Shown: positions 18,630-27,659, numbered from the stretch's first letter. The stretch: 63,082 nucleotides of DNA from Paraburkholderia sp. UYCP14C (GCF_004197395.1 NZ_SELS01000055.1:1-63082); one strand, 5' to 3'. Numbers and translations are program-made. The notes: generated by a model not told the origin, from the sequence alone.

Positions 18630-19832
18630 TCACCCCACGTACGAGATAAGTTCCTTGTACGTTGCGGAGAAGCGCTCCGCGGTGCCGCTGTCGGTCGTCA
18701 CCGTGGGCGTGCCTGCCACGCCCGCTGTCGCGGTGTCCGACGGATAGCGGCGCAGCGTCCCGCGCAATGCATTCAGTGATGGCTTCAGCGGACCGTGCAA
18801 CGGCGCGCCGTGATTTGCCGGTTGATTTGCGGCGTGATTCGCGACGCCATTGATCGGCGCCGGTTCCGGCACCTGACGCACGCCCGCCAATGAGCGGCCC
18901 GCCGCGCGCTGCACAGGGTTTTCCGTTCCGGCCGCCGCCGAGCGCTCTACGGTTCCGTGCGCCAGCGTCGTCGCCGCCGCATCGGTCGCGCATTCGCGAT
19001 CGATCCACTGACGTGCCCAGTCGAGCGCGAACTGCTGCGCGTGCTGCGCATCCGCGAAGCGCGGACCGACGAGGCCGGAGCGCTCGACGCGCTTGCCGTC
19101 CCTGATGATCTCCGCCCAGCCGCGATACATCGCATTCGGCACTTCCTCGACCACCACATAGACCAGATAACCGCGCGAATCGGCGACCTGCATGCCGCGC
19201 GGCGCGAGGCCGATCGTCAGCGACGGGCGCGGGTCGTCGGCCGCGACGGGCTCTTCCATGCCGGACGCCGGTTCGGCGTGGATTTCCGCCACCGTCACCG
19301 ACCTCCCCGATGCGGACGTCGCGAACGCCGATGTCGCCGCCGGCGCAAGCCCCGACAATTGCCGCGTGATGTCGCCGATCGGATCGGCCGTGCGCCATTG
19401 GCTCAACGCGCTCGCGACACCCGGCGCCTGCCACGACTCGGGACTCTTCCACGACACGCCGCGCAGGCTATTGTCTTCGCGCGGGATCGGGGTTGGCGCA
19501 ACCGGTGCCGCGGGTCTGGCCGTCACGGGCGGAGCCGGTTCGGGAATGTACGCGAACGTGCGCCCGCTCAGCGACAGCAGGCGGACCATCTCGAGCAGTG
19601 TGCCGTTCAGCTGCCACTCTTCGAAGCGGCGGCGGCACGTGGGACCGGACGGATAGCGGCCCGGCAGCTTCGACCATGGCTCGCCCGTGGTCAGAATCCA
19701 CAGCACCGCATTCGTCACGATGCGCGGTTCGGCGCGCGGCCGGCCGCGCCGGTTCAGACGGACGGCCGGCTCGTCGGAGACGAGCGGCGCGAGCAACGCC
19801 CATTCGTCGTTGTTTAGTTCATCAAAAAACAT
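18630..19832 (-). CDS. Transposase-like N-terminal domain fused to an unknown C-terminal region
   Basis: A 400-residue protein. Residues 1-95 match the helix-turn-helix N-terminus of IS5-type transposases: WALLAPLVSDEP, RRGRPR, NAVLWILTTGEPW, RRRFEEWQLNGTLLEM. The DDE catalytic core that should follow is absent. Instead there is a Pro/Ala-rich linker (about 100-190) and a compact region YLVYVVVEEVPNAMYRGWAE ... FALDWARQWID (about 240-310), ending in a Ser/Thr-rich tail. There are no inverted ends or target duplications, so this is not a live insertion sequence. ATG 19832 follows GGAGAAAATCCA, a good start. A domesticated DNA-binding protein linked to polysaccharide control is my inference from its place after bceA. 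Confidence 0.7.
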   Translation of the reverse strand: MFFDELNNDEWALLAPLVSDEPAVRLNRRGRPRAEPRIVTNAVLWILTTGEPWSKLPGRYPSGPTCRRRFEEWQLNGTLLEMVRLLSLSGRTFAYIPEPAPPVTARPAAPVAPTPIPREDNSLRGVSWKSPESWQAPGVASALSQWRTADPIGDITRQLSGLAPAATSAFATSASGRSVTVAEIHAEPASGMEEPVAADDPRPSLTIGLAPRGMQVADSRGYLVYVVVEEVPNAMYRGWAEIIRDGKRVERSGLVGPRFADAQHAQQFALDWARQWIDRECATDAAATTLAHGTVERSAAAGTENPVQRAAGRSLAGVRQVPEPAPINGVANHAANQPANHGAPLHGPLKPSLNALRGTLRRYPSDTATAGVAGTPTVTTDSGTAERFSATYKELISYVG

Positions 19833-20412
19833 TGGATTTTCTCCACGCGGCCTGGCCTGGCCGCGGCGTTGGGCCTGCCACGGATTCTCAGCGTTCCCGA
19901 CCCGTGTGCGGCCCTCGGTTGCACAAATTTGTTTTGTCCGTTCGGCTAGCTGGAGCAGTCCGCCCACACGTGGTGCGGCTCTTCCCTATTGCGAAGCACA
20001 AAACGCGGTCTCACTCGTGCGTGGGAGAATTTGTGCACGAAGCATACCATCCCGCTCTTTGCATGAGTACAGTTGAGACAAGTGTTACGGATAGAAACAA
20101 TCTTGTCCGTTTCGCTGCGTCGATTCTCGTATTGCCGTAACAGAAGCCACTGCTTATCCGGCATCGGATCTGTCTATTGCAAAGCACAATGCAGCCTGAT
20201 TGCACAGAATGGGATTTAGAAATCCGATTGCCGATCCAGCATGCATTTCAATGCCCCTTGATAGCGAATGGGATCAGCGGTTTCGAGCATCGGCGAGAAG
20301 AGCGTGACGAGCATGCAGGGTGACATGGAGACAATGGGAGCCGCGCATGCGGCCACTGCGCATGCGCGGCGTTCGACGCGTGATGGAAACGTCGAAGTCG
20401 CTTCGAGGGACG
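19833..20412. other. Non-coding region with repeated short motifs
   Basis: Upstream of the transposase-like gene. It holds two near-identical 15-mers plus related pieces: TTGCACAAATTT (19919-19930), its inverse AATTTGTGCA (20028-20037) and ATTGCACA (20199-20206). A palindrome GGATTTAGAAATCC sits near 20213-20226. A 32-codon frame on the minus strand (20216-20314) looks faintly protein-like but lacks a ribosome site, so I do not call it a gene. Confidence 0.5.
19987..20189 (-). repeat. Two copies of TTGTGCTTYGCAATA, 188 bases apart
   Basis: On the plus strand these are TATTGCGAAGCACAA (19987-20001) and TATTGCAAAGCACAA (20175-20189), differing at one base. Each is followed, on the minus strand, 60-80 bases later by ACGGACAA. 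They lie in the leader or promoter of the transposase-like gene and could be binding sites. Confidence 0.5.
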
Positions 20413-20712
20413 TTACGGACGCACCGGCTTCGATGCCTGCTCGCCGACGACCGTGGTCCATTCGCGCACACGCCAACGCGTGACGAGTCCGGAGAGCACA
20501 TACGGATCGGCCTTGGCAAAGGCTTCCGCGACCACCGCCGACGCACCGCTGAAGAGCAGCACCGCGCCGTCCGTCGGCTCGGCGAGCGCGCCGGCGAGCA
20601 GCAGCTCGCCTCGCTCGACGGCAGCCCATGCGAGTTTCAGATGCGCATCGCGGTACTCGCCGCGCCGCTCCAGATAGTCGGGTACCAGGTCGTACATCAA
20701 CAGGTAATGCAT
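20413..20712 (-). CDS. YciI family protein
   Basis: A 99-residue protein beginning MHYLLMYDLVPDYLERR, with the conserved YciI-like pattern: YLxxYD, then HLKLAWAAVERGELLLAGAL, GAVLLFSG, FAKADPYVLSGLV. The family has a ferredoxin-like dimeric fold with a His-Asp pair; its enzymatic role is generally not known. The start at 20712 has GAGGAG seven bases upstream. It stands alone, with non-coding sequence on both sides. Confidence 0.85.
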   Translation of the reverse strand: MHYLLMYDLVPDYLERRGEYRDAHLKLAWAAVERGELLLAGALAEPTDGAVLLFSGASAVVAEAFAKADPYVLSGLVTRWRVREWTTVVGEQASKPVRP

Positions 20713-21163
20713 CGTAAGTCTCCTCGCAAGGATCAAGGTTGACATGGAGAGCGGCATGCGTCGGAGCGCGCTCGAGCATAGCAACGGCCGCCGAATTTCA
20801 TGCCTATTTTCTATTCAGTTGCATTCGCAGCAATGGAGAAATGCTGATTGCGTATTTTTCGTAAAACCCAAATATCGGACACCGCAATTTAATTTCAATA
20901 AGGTTGAAATAGTCGAGCCGATTAATCCGGATTGCATAACAAAATTCGCGCTCCCGTTGATTCGATTGTTTCAAACGCGATAGTACCGGTTGTTCCGCGC
21001 CAGTCAGGGAAAACGAGCGCAGTCCGCTGTCAACCGGAATGGATTTTGAGCCGTTCTGGCAGACGGCATTTGCCATAATGGATGCGCCGATGGGCCCATG
21101 GATGCCGTCGTCGCCCGCGCGCATGAACGACCAAAAACGTTTTCACCACCGATGGAGTGTCCC
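20713..21163. other. Intergenic, partly AT-rich
   Basis: No supported gene. About 20795-20990 is clearly AT-richer than its surroundings. A plus-strand frame there (20744-20983) has no ribosome site and a composition that does not look coding. The right end holds the leader of the psiF-like gene. Confidence 0.5.
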
Positions 21164-21463
21164 ATGAAAATCCAATCCGCTATCGCTACGCTGGTGTTGG
21201 GTGCGGTACTCGTCTCGCCGGCGTTTGCGCAGAACAGCCAGCAGACCAAGATGGCCGACTGCAACAAGCAGGCGGGCGACAAGAAAGGAGACGAGCGCAA
21301 GGCGTTCATGCAAACCTGTCTTTCGTCGAAGCCGGCCGCCGCCGCGCCGATGAGCCAGCAGGACAAGATGAAGGCGTGCAACAAGCAGGCGGGCGACAAG
21401 AAGGGCGACGACCGCAAGGCGTTCATGAAGACCTGTCTGTCCTCCTCGGCGCCGGCGAACTAA
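21164..21463 (+). CDS. psiF: PsiF family protein, two repeats
   Basis: A 99-residue exported protein. The signal peptide ends at SPAFAQN (about residue 24). Two copies of the PsiF motif follow, each with paired cysteines: CNKQAGDKKGDERKAFMQTC (about 34-53) and CNKQAGDKKGDDRKAFMKTC (about 74-93). The family is named for phosphate-starvation induction in E. coli; its molecular job is unknown. ATG 21164 follows GGAG with suitable spacing. A GC-rich inverted repeat without a T run lies just after the gene (about 21487-21520). Confidence 0.85.
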   Translation: MKIQSAIATLVLGAVLVSPAFAQNSQQTKMADCNKQAGDKKGDERKAFMQTCLSSKPAAAAPMSQQDKMKACNKQAGDKKGDDRKAFMKTCLSSSAPAN

Positions 21464-21699
21464 GCGACAGGCGTAGCCATCCGTCACGCCGGCGCCCGGG
21501 GATCGACTCGGCGCCGGCGCATCGTCCCGCCCACGCGGCGCTCCGATCGAATTCCCCCGCTTCGCAGTCCACCCGCCGCAACGCGCCGTTTTCTTCTATG
21601 ATGGCTGCGGAGACGGCCCACCCTCACCTATAGAACCAATCCAACTACGCGGGCCGCCATCTTGTCGTTGGTGCTACTGAGCATCGATCGGAGGCAAGG

Positions 21700-22149
21700 A
21701 TGGTATCGAAGCACAAAAACCGCTGGTTAAGGCGGTGGCTGCTGGTCATCATATTCTGGGCCGTGCCCGTGGCGATCGTCGCGGTCAACGAAATCCGCGA
21801 GGAAATGTCGAATAACGCGGTCGATCTCGACCGCGCGCTGACCAGCTGGAATTTCACCGGCGCGCAGCGCGCCGCCGGCGCGCCCGCGCGTTGTCATGGC
21901 AAGCCCGACGAGGCGAAAGCCGCCGGCTGCCCGGCCGACGTGCTGGCCGCCAACGCGCCGCGCCAGCAGGACGCCATCAACGAATACAGCGTGCGCCGCT
22001 CGACGTTGTACGGCTATCTGTGGCACGCGTTCATCGGCTATTGGGTCGTGCCGGCGGCGATCCTGTTCGCGCTCGGCGTGATCATCGGCATGGTGCGCCG
22101 CGCGCTGCGGCGCCCTCCCACGGTCAAGAGTCCGGCGAATCACGGGTGA
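21700..22149 (+). CDS. Two-helix membrane protein of unknown function
   Basis: A 149-residue protein with an N-terminal helix (about 13-30, LLVIIFWAVPVAIVAVNE) after a very basic start, a periplasmic loop of about 65 residues with two cysteines (ARCHGK, AAGCPAD), and a second helix (about 110-132, FIGYWVVPAAILFALGVIIG) followed by a basic tail. GGAGG lies just before ATG 21700. I do not recognise a family; topology and the two cysteines suggest an inner-membrane protein with a disulfide-capable periplasmic loop. Confidence 0.75.
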   Translation: MVSKHKNRWLRRWLLVIIFWAVPVAIVAVNEIREEMSNNAVDLDRALTSWNFTGAQRAAGAPARCHGKPDEAKAAGCPADVLAANAPRQQDAINEYSVRRSTLYGYLWHAFIGYWVVPAAILFALGVIIGMVRRALRRPPTVKSPANHG

Positions 22150-22536
22150 GCGGCGGCCGCGCCGCCGGGGCTCCGCTGCAATTTGCAGCGTCGAAGCAAC
22201 ACTATCGATTCCATATTGGTGGGCCGCCGCGCAGAGCGGAAATCGGTAAAAACCGGCGCATCGCGCGAGCGCGCCGAAGCGTCCCCAAAATCCCCGCGCC
22301 TCGGGCACTTGTCGGTTTCGCCCCCTCGTATCGTTGCTCGATGCGTGCTTCGAGGTCGCGCGAAAGGCCGGTCAAAGTTACTCGAAAACGCCCTGGCGAT
22401 CGGCCTCAAACCCTTGTCCCATAAGGCTTTTCGCGTTAGCTCGCGGCACGCCTTTTGCTGCAGCCTGTGTTATAACTCGGAGGCAACCAGGCGACACCAC
22501 GACGGTTGCGCCCCGGGTCCATGACGGAGAAAAACG
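22150..22536. other. Intergenic, nothing recognised
   Basis: No credible gene or RNA. It ends in the leader of the YSC84-type lipoprotein gene, with a TATAAC that might be a -10 box near 22470 but no matching -35. Confidence 0.4.
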
Positions 22537-23124
22537 ATGCAAAGACGACACTTCATGTTGAAGACGACCGCTGCGCTTGCTTTCGGAGGCCTCGCACTCG
22601 CCGGGTGCACGACCACGGGCAACACGCCTGACAACGCGCATGTCGACGCCTCGAAACGACAGTCGATCGACGCGAGCGTCGATGGCACGATGTCCAGGCT
22701 GTTCACGACCGTGCCGGGCTCGCGCGAGCTGGTGTCGAAGGCGCGCGGCGTGCTGGTGTTCCCGTCGGTGCTGCAGGCGGGCTTTATCGTCGGCGGCCAG
22801 TATGGCGAAGGCGCATTGCGGGTGGGCGGCGCGACGGTCGGCTACTACAGCACCGTGTCGGGCTCGTTCGGCCTGACGGCGGGTGCGCAATCGAAGGCGC
22901 TCATCTTCCTGTTCATGACACAGGATTCGCTCGACAAATTCCGCAACGCCGACGGCTGGTCGGCCGGCGTCGATGCATCGGTCGCGCTCGTGAAGGTCGG
23001 CGCGAACGGCGCTGTCGACACGACCACGGCCACTGCGCCGGTGCAGGTTTTCGTGCTGACCAACGCGGGCCTGATGGGCGACGTGTCGCTGCAAGGCACG
23101 AAGGTGTCGCGGCTGAAGATCTGA
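22537..23124 (+). CDS. YSC84-domain lipoprotein
   Basis: A 195-residue lipoprotein. The signal segment MQRRHFMLKTTAALAFGGLA ends at lipobox LAGC (Cys about 23). The rest is a YSC84/SYLF-type domain with GVLVFPSVLQAGFIVGGQYG (about 69-88), YYSTVSGSFGLTAGAQS and the later VDTTTATAPVQVFV. Similar Burkholderia proteins (for example the BPSL1445 type) are surface-exposed immunogenic lipoproteins; in eukaryotes this domain binds lipid and actin. It is followed by a good intrinsic terminator, so it is probably monocistronic. Confidence 0.85.
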   Translation: MQRRHFMLKTTAALAFGGLALAGCTTTGNTPDNAHVDASKRQSIDASVDGTMSRLFTTVPGSRELVSKARGVLVFPSVLQAGFIVGGQYGEGALRVGGATVGYYSTVSGSFGLTAGAQSKALIFLFMTQDSLDKFRNADGWSAGVDASVALVKVGANGAVDTTTATAPVQVFVLTNAGLMGDVSLQGTKVSRLKI

Positions 23125-23208
23125 GCGCGCCGAGCGGTATGCTTTTGCTGAACGCCTGCGCGTGCATCGCGACGCGCGCAGGTGCGGCATCCGGATCGCA
23201 ACGCGGCC

Positions 23209-23254
23209 AAAGCCGCGCGAAGGGCTCTGCGTGAGTCGTCGCGCGGCTTTTCTT
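23209..23254 (+). terminator. Intrinsic terminator after the YSC84 lipoprotein gene
   Basis: AAAGCCGCGCGA (23209-23220) pairs perfectly with TCGCGCGGCTTT (23239-23250) over an 18-base loop, then TTCTT. Confidence 0.75.
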
Positions 23255-23303
23255 GTGGTCGGCTATCGATGCCCCCGCTCAAGCGCGAAAAAGCTCACGC
23301 GCG

Positions 23304-23336
23304 AAAAAAACGGCGCTGCGCATCGCGCACCGCCGT
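23304..23336 (-). terminator. Intrinsic terminator after the GT4 gene
   Basis: On the minus strand GGCG-TGCGC pairs with GCGCA-CGCC over GAT, followed by a run of seven T (plus-strand A run 23304-23310). It ends the glycosyltransferase transcript. Confidence 0.8.
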
Positions 23337-23369
23337 CCTTCGTTTCGACACTGGCCAACGATGCCCGCG

Positions 23370-24437
23370 TCAACCGCCCGACGAGTCCACCACCTTGAAC
23401 CTCGAGCGCTTCTGCGCGCGAATCACCGACTGATACGCCTCCACATACTGACGCGCCATCCGGTGCGACGTGAAGCGCTCCTCGAAGCGCTGCCGCACGC
23501 CCGCGCGCGGCACCTTGTGCAGCCGGTTCACGGCCGCCACCGCACCGATCTCGTCCTCGACGATAAACCCGGTCAGGCCCTCTTCGAGCACTTCCGGCAC
23601 CGAGCCGCGGTTGAACGCGATCACCGGCGTGCCGCACGCCATCGCCTCGATCATCACGAGACCGAACGGCTCCGGCCAGTCGATCGGGAACAGCAGCGCA
23701 TGCGCGCCCGACAGAAACTCGGCCTTCTGATGGTCGGCAATCTCGCCGATGTACTCGACGTACGGCAGGTCGAGCAACGGCCGGATTTCGCGCTCGAAGT
23801 ATTCGCGGTCGGCCGAATCGACCTTGGCGGCGATGCGGATCTGCATGCCGCAGCGGCCCGCGATGCGGATCGCCGTATCGACGCGCTTTTCCGGCGAAAT
23901 CCGGCCGAGAAACGCGAGGTACTTCTGCTCGACCGGTTGCGGCGTGTAGAGCTGCTCCGGCAGGCCGTGATAGACGGTGGTGAGCCAGCGCGCCTGCGGC
24001 AGCGGATGACGCTGCGCGTTCGAAATCGAGATCACGGGCGCGGTGTTGAACGTATCGAACACCGGCTGCTGCTCGGGCAGATCGAGGCGGCCGTGCATCG
24101 TCGTGACGAACGGCGTGTCCTGCCGCTTGAATACCGAGAACGAGTAGTAGTCGAGGTGAAAATGCAGCACGTCGAAGTCTTCGGCCTGGCGGCGCACGAG
24201 TTCCATCAGCAGCATGTGCGGCGCGATGCGGTCGCGGATGCCCGGATCGAGCCGCAGCGCGCGCGGCCACACCGGTTCGAGCTTCGCGCTCGTGACGGAG
24301 TCGCCGCTCGCGAACAGCGTCACGTCGTGGCCCTGCTCGACCAGCGCTTCGGTGATGTAGGACACGACGCGCTCCGTGCCGCCGTAAAGCTTCGGCGGCA
24401 CCGATTCGGTCAGCGGGGCGATCTGCGCAATCTTCAT
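23370..24437 (-). CDS. Glycosyltransferase family 4
   Basis: A 355-residue GT-B transferase. MKIAQIAPLTESVPPKLYGG carries the N-terminal glycine-rich loop, and EPFGLVMIEAMACGTPVIAF (about 245-264) is the donor-site EX7E motif. Similar stand-alone enzymes are common beside trehalose or glycogen genes; its substrate cannot be told from sequence. ATG 24437 follows GGAGAC; the frame upstream of this is not protein-like. It lies 224 bases after otsA on the same strand and has its own terminator. Confidence 0.85.
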   Translation of the reverse strand: MKIAQIAPLTESVPPKLYGGTERVVSYITEALVEQGHDVTLFASGDSVTSAKLEPVWPRALRLDPGIRDRIAPHMLLMELVRRQAEDFDVLHFHLDYYSFSVFKRQDTPFVTTMHGRLDLPEQQPVFDTFNTAPVISISNAQRHPLPQARWLTTVYHGLPEQLYTPQPVEQKYLAFLGRISPEKRVDTAIRIAGRCGMQIRIAAKVDSADREYFEREIRPLLDLPYVEYIGEIADHQKAEFLSGAHALLFPIDWPEPFGLVMIEAMACGTPVIAFNRGSVPEVLEEGLTGFIVEDEIGAVAAVNRLHKVPRAGVRQRFEERFTSHRMARQYVEAYQSVIRAQKRSRFKVVDSSGG

Positions 24438-24661
24438 ATTTGTGTCTCCATGAGCCGACGGCTGGCGCGCCAAACGCGATGCCCCCGGCGACGCCGAGTA
24501 TGACAGCGCCATGACGGCGGATCAATGCACACGGCGCATAAGCGTCGGATACATCGTCGCTACGACGCATTATTCCCTGGCAGCGGCGCAAAAGCCGCAG
24601 GTCTTGCAATTGCTCGGCGCTGTTACAAACGGCTTACATCCGGTGACGCGAGCTCGCGCCG

Positions 24662-26074
24662 TTACTTGTGGCCGCCGCCCTCGCCCGACCCGCGCACGGG
24701 CATGCTGCGCAAATCCCTGAGGAAGCTGTCGCGCCACACGCCGAGATCGTTCTCGCGCAGCGCGGCCATGTTGATCTCGTGACGCCGCTGACGCGCATCG
24801 AGCGGCATCTGCAGTGCGCGCTGCAAGGCTTCGCACATGCCGATCGCATCGTGCGGATTGACGAGCAGCGCGCCGGAGAGCTCGGCCGCGGCGCCCGCGA
24901 AAATCGACAGCACGAGCACGCCGGGATCGTCGGGATTCTGCGCGGCGACGTACTCCTTCGCGACGAGGTTCATGCCGTCGTGCAGCGGCGTGACGAAGCC
25001 GATCTGCGACTCGCGGAACAGCGACATCAGCTTCCAGCGGTCGTACTGCTGGTTCAGATAGCGGATCGGCGTGTAATCGAGCCCCGAGTAGCGGCCGTTG
25101 ATGCGCCCCGCTTCGTATTCGAGATCCTGGCGGATCTTCTGATAGGTGGCGACGTCCGAGCGCGTCGGCGGCGCGATCTGCACGAGCGTGACGTTGCCGC
25201 GCCACTCGGGCGAGCGTTCGAGCAGCAACTCGAACGCGCGAAAACGCTCGACCAGTCCCTTCGAATAATCGAGCCGGTCGACGCTCATGATCAGCTTGCG
25301 CCCCTCGAGACTCTGCTTCAGCTCGAGCACGTGCTGGCGGCTCTCGTAGCGCTTGGCCTGCTCGGCGATTTCGTCGGGGAACACGCCGATCCGGTACACG
25401 CCGGTGCGCAGCTTGCGCCCGAACGCCTCGACGATGCCGTCCGCGCTCGCCGTGCCGCGCGCGTGGCGCGTCACGTAGTCGTGGAACGCCTGCTGGTCGG
25501 TGGCGGTCTGGAAGCCGAGCAGGTCGTAGCACGACAGCGACTTCACGAGTTCCTCGTGCGGCGGAATGTTGAGCAGGATCTGCGGCGCGGGAAACGGAAT
25601 ATGCAGGAAGAAACCGATGCGGTTCGTCACGCCTTCGCTGCGCAGCGCCTCGGCGAACGGGATCAGATGGTAGTCGTGAATCCAGATGACGTCGTCGGGT
25701 TCGAGCAGCTTGACCAGCTTGTGCGCGAGCCACGCGTTGACGCGCCGGTAGCCCGCGTACTCCTCGCGCTCGTAGCGCGCGAGGTCGTTGCGGTAGTGAA
25801 ATACCGGCCATAGCGTCGCGTTCGAGAAGCCGCGGTAGTACTGGTCGTAATCCTTGCGCGTCAAGCCGACGGTCGCGAAGGTCACCGCGCCGTCCTGCTC
25901 GAGCGTCGGCCCCGCGTTGGCGACCGTTTCGCTGACCACGTCGCCGCTCCAGCCGAACCAGACGCCGCCCGCATCCTTCAGCGCGCCGAATACGCCGACC
26001 GCGAGCCCGCCCGCCGATCCCTTGGTCTCCGTCGGCGTCGCAACGCGATTCGACACGACGATCAATCGACCCAT
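24662..26074 (-). CDS. otsA: Alpha,alpha-trehalose-phosphate synthase (UDP-forming)
   Basis: The 470-residue family 20 glycosyltransferase that joins UDP-glucose and glucose-6-phosphate into trehalose-6-phosphate. Diagnostic parts: RLIVVSNRV at the start, the glycine loop KGSAGGLAVGV (about 18-28), WIHDYHLIPF (about 127), RLDYSKGLVERF (about 265), and LHDGMNLVAKEY (about 360), which binds the donor. ATG 26074 has GGAGG upstream. Trehalose protects against osmotic and drying stress. The phosphatase partner otsB is not in this window. An MscS-type channel gene lies directly upstream on the same strand. Confidence 0.93.
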   Translation of the reverse strand: MGRLIVVSNRVATPTETKGSAGGLAVGVFGALKDAGGVWFGWSGDVVSETVANAGPTLEQDGAVTFATVGLTRKDYDQYYRGFSNATLWPVFHYRNDLARYEREEYAGYRRVNAWLAHKLVKLLEPDDVIWIHDYHLIPFAEALRSEGVTNRIGFFLHIPFPAPQILLNIPPHEELVKSLSCYDLLGFQTATDQQAFHDYVTRHARGTASADGIVEAFGRKLRTGVYRIGVFPDEIAEQAKRYESRQHVLELKQSLEGRKLIMSVDRLDYSKGLVERFRAFELLLERSPEWRGNVTLVQIAPPTRSDVATYQKIRQDLEYEAGRINGRYSGLDYTPIRYLNQQYDRWKLMSLFRESQIGFVTPLHDGMNLVAKEYVAAQNPDDPGVLVLSIFAGAAAELSGALLVNPHDAIGMCEALQRALQMPLDARQRRHEINMAALRENDLGVWRDSFLRDLRSMPVRGSGEGGGHK

Positions 26075-26276
26075 AGTGCATGTCCTCCGTAGTTCTTGCG
26101 GTGCGCCGCGCCGCCTGAGCCGGCGTGGCGCGCCCGATGGCAGCAATCGGCGTGCCCGCGCATCGCTGGGCGTGAACGCGCCGGCCGCCGTGACTTGCCA
26201 TTCGCGATTTCCAGCTGACCAATCAGCGCTTTGCGCTCACCTGTCGCCGCCCCGATTCGCGCTACGCCATCCGCAG

Positions 26277-27509
26277 CTAAGCCTGCTCTTTCGTCTTCTG
26301 CGCGACCTCGGCCGCTCCCGTGCGGCCAAGGCGGCTCGCCACCGGATCGGCTTCGGTATGCGCGGCGGTGCTGCCGGCAGGCGCCTGCCGGCTGCGCGGC
26401 AGCCAGTCGGCCGGACCGGCGCCGCTGGTCTCCAGTTCCGCCGACACCTCGGCACGCGCCCGCGGCAGGTATTCCGGGTAATGCTTATGAACGAAATCGA
26501 GCAGCCCTTCGCGCACGCGGCAGCGCAAGTCCCACGCGAGGCCGGAATCCGGCGCGCTGACGAGCGCGCGCAACTGCATCGCGCGCTCGGTGCAGTCCGT
26601 CACCTGCAGCACCTGCACGCGACGGTCCCACTCCGGCGCGTTCTCGACGATGCGCGCGAGCTCCTCGCGCAGCGGCGCGAGCGGCATCCGGTAATCGACG
26701 AACAGAAACACCGTGCCGATGATCTGCGAGCTGCTGCGCGTCCAGTTCAGAAACGGATTCTCGATGAACCATTGCAGCGGCACGATCAGCCGACGCTGGT
26801 CCCACAACCGCACCGACACGTAAGTGCCGGTGATTTCCTCGATGCGCCCCCACTCGTTCTGGATCACGACGACGTCGTCGAGGCGGATCGGTTGCGACAG
26901 CGCGATCTGCAAACCCGCGATCAGGTTGCCGAGCACCGGCCGCGCCGCGATACCGGCAATCAGACCGGCGACACCAGCCGACGCCAGCAGGCTCGCGCCG
27001 ATCTGCCGCACATTGGGCAAGGTCATCAGCGCGCCGCCGACACCGATGATTACGATCACGATCATCACCGAGCGCGCGAGCACGCGCGCCTGCGTATGGA
27101 TGCGGCGCGCCTGCAGGTTATCGGCGGCGTCGAGCGGATGGGCGCGGATGATCGCTTCGCCGATCGCCGCGGCCGAGCGCACCGACAGCCACGTCAGCGC
27201 GGCGATCAGTGCGATGCCGGTGACGTCGCGCACCGGTTCGATCAAGTTGAGGGTATCGGGCGCCTCGGACCAGACCCACGCGAACACGAGGATCACGAGG
27301 GCGAACAGCGAGGGCTTGTCGATGTAGCGCAGCACGACGCTCGTCACCGCGTGCGGCCGCGCGAGACGCATGACGATCCGCGCGCCGAAGCGGTGAATGC
27401 CGATCGCCACGATCGTCACGATGAGCGTCACGATCAACGCGCCGAGCCACGTATGCAGCGGCGCGGCGGCCACGCGGTAGAAGTCGTCGATAGTAGGCAT
27501 AACGGGCAT
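26277..27509 (-). CDS. MscS-family mechanosensitive ion channel
   Basis: A 410-residue inner-membrane protein. It has about five hydrophobic helices: 17-40, 65-85, 95-115, 140-160, and the pore-lining helix around 175-200 rich in Gly/Ala (GASLLASAGVAGLIAGIAAR). The conserved beta domain follows: PIRLDDVVVIQNEWGRIEEI (about 210-230) and RRLIVPLQWFIENPFLNW. A C-terminal cytoplasmic region with a Pro/Ala-rich tail ends the protein. Such channels release solutes on osmotic downshift. The start is uncertain: GGAGGA is very close to ATG 27509 and rather far from ATG 27500. Confidence 0.88.
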   Translation of the reverse strand: MPVMPTIDDFYRVAAAPLHTWLGALIVTLIVTIVAIGIHRFGARIVMRLARPHAVTSVVLRYIDKPSLFALVILVFAWVWSEAPDTLNLIEPVRDVTGIALIAALTWLSVRSAAAIGEAIIRAHPLDAADNLQARRIHTQARVLARSVMIVIVIIGVGGALMTLPNVRQIGASLLASAGVAGLIAGIAARPVLGNLIAGLQIALSQPIRLDDVVVIQNEWGRIEEITGTYVSVRLWDQRRLIVPLQWFIENPFLNWTRSSSQIIGTVFLFVDYRMPLAPLREELARIVENAPEWDRRVQVLQVTDCTERAMQLRALVSAPDSGLAWDLRCRVREGLLDFVHKHYPEYLPRARAEVSAELETSGAGPADWLPRSRQAPAGSTAAHTEADPVASRLGRTGAAEVAQKTKEQA

Positions 27510-27659
27510 CTTCCTCCGGGCTCGATGAGCGGCGGCGCGCCTGCGGGACTACTGACATCCGGGAGCCTCGCCCCCAAGCGGAGCGATAAGCTCGTCACCC
27601 GGCGCGCGCGATGGCGCCTGGGCGTTACAACGGGTTCTTCGATGCCCGGCGGTAATCGC

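Noticed and set aside
18630-19832. A complete insertion sequence at the transposase-like gene
   Set aside because: No DDE core, no terminal inverted repeats and no target duplication can be seen, so it is treated as a domesticated fusion gene.
20216-20314. A 32-codon minus-strand frame after the YciI gene that reads rather like protein
   Set aside because: No ribosome site and too short to recognise; could be a remnant but cannot be supported.
20744-20983. A 79-codon plus-strand frame in the AT-rich spacer
   Set aside because: No ribosome site and no similarity or structure visible; it probably arises from low stop density by chance.
21487-21520. Strong GC-rich inverted repeat after psiF as a terminator
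   Set aside because: The stem is good but no T run follows on either strand, so intrinsic termination is not supported.
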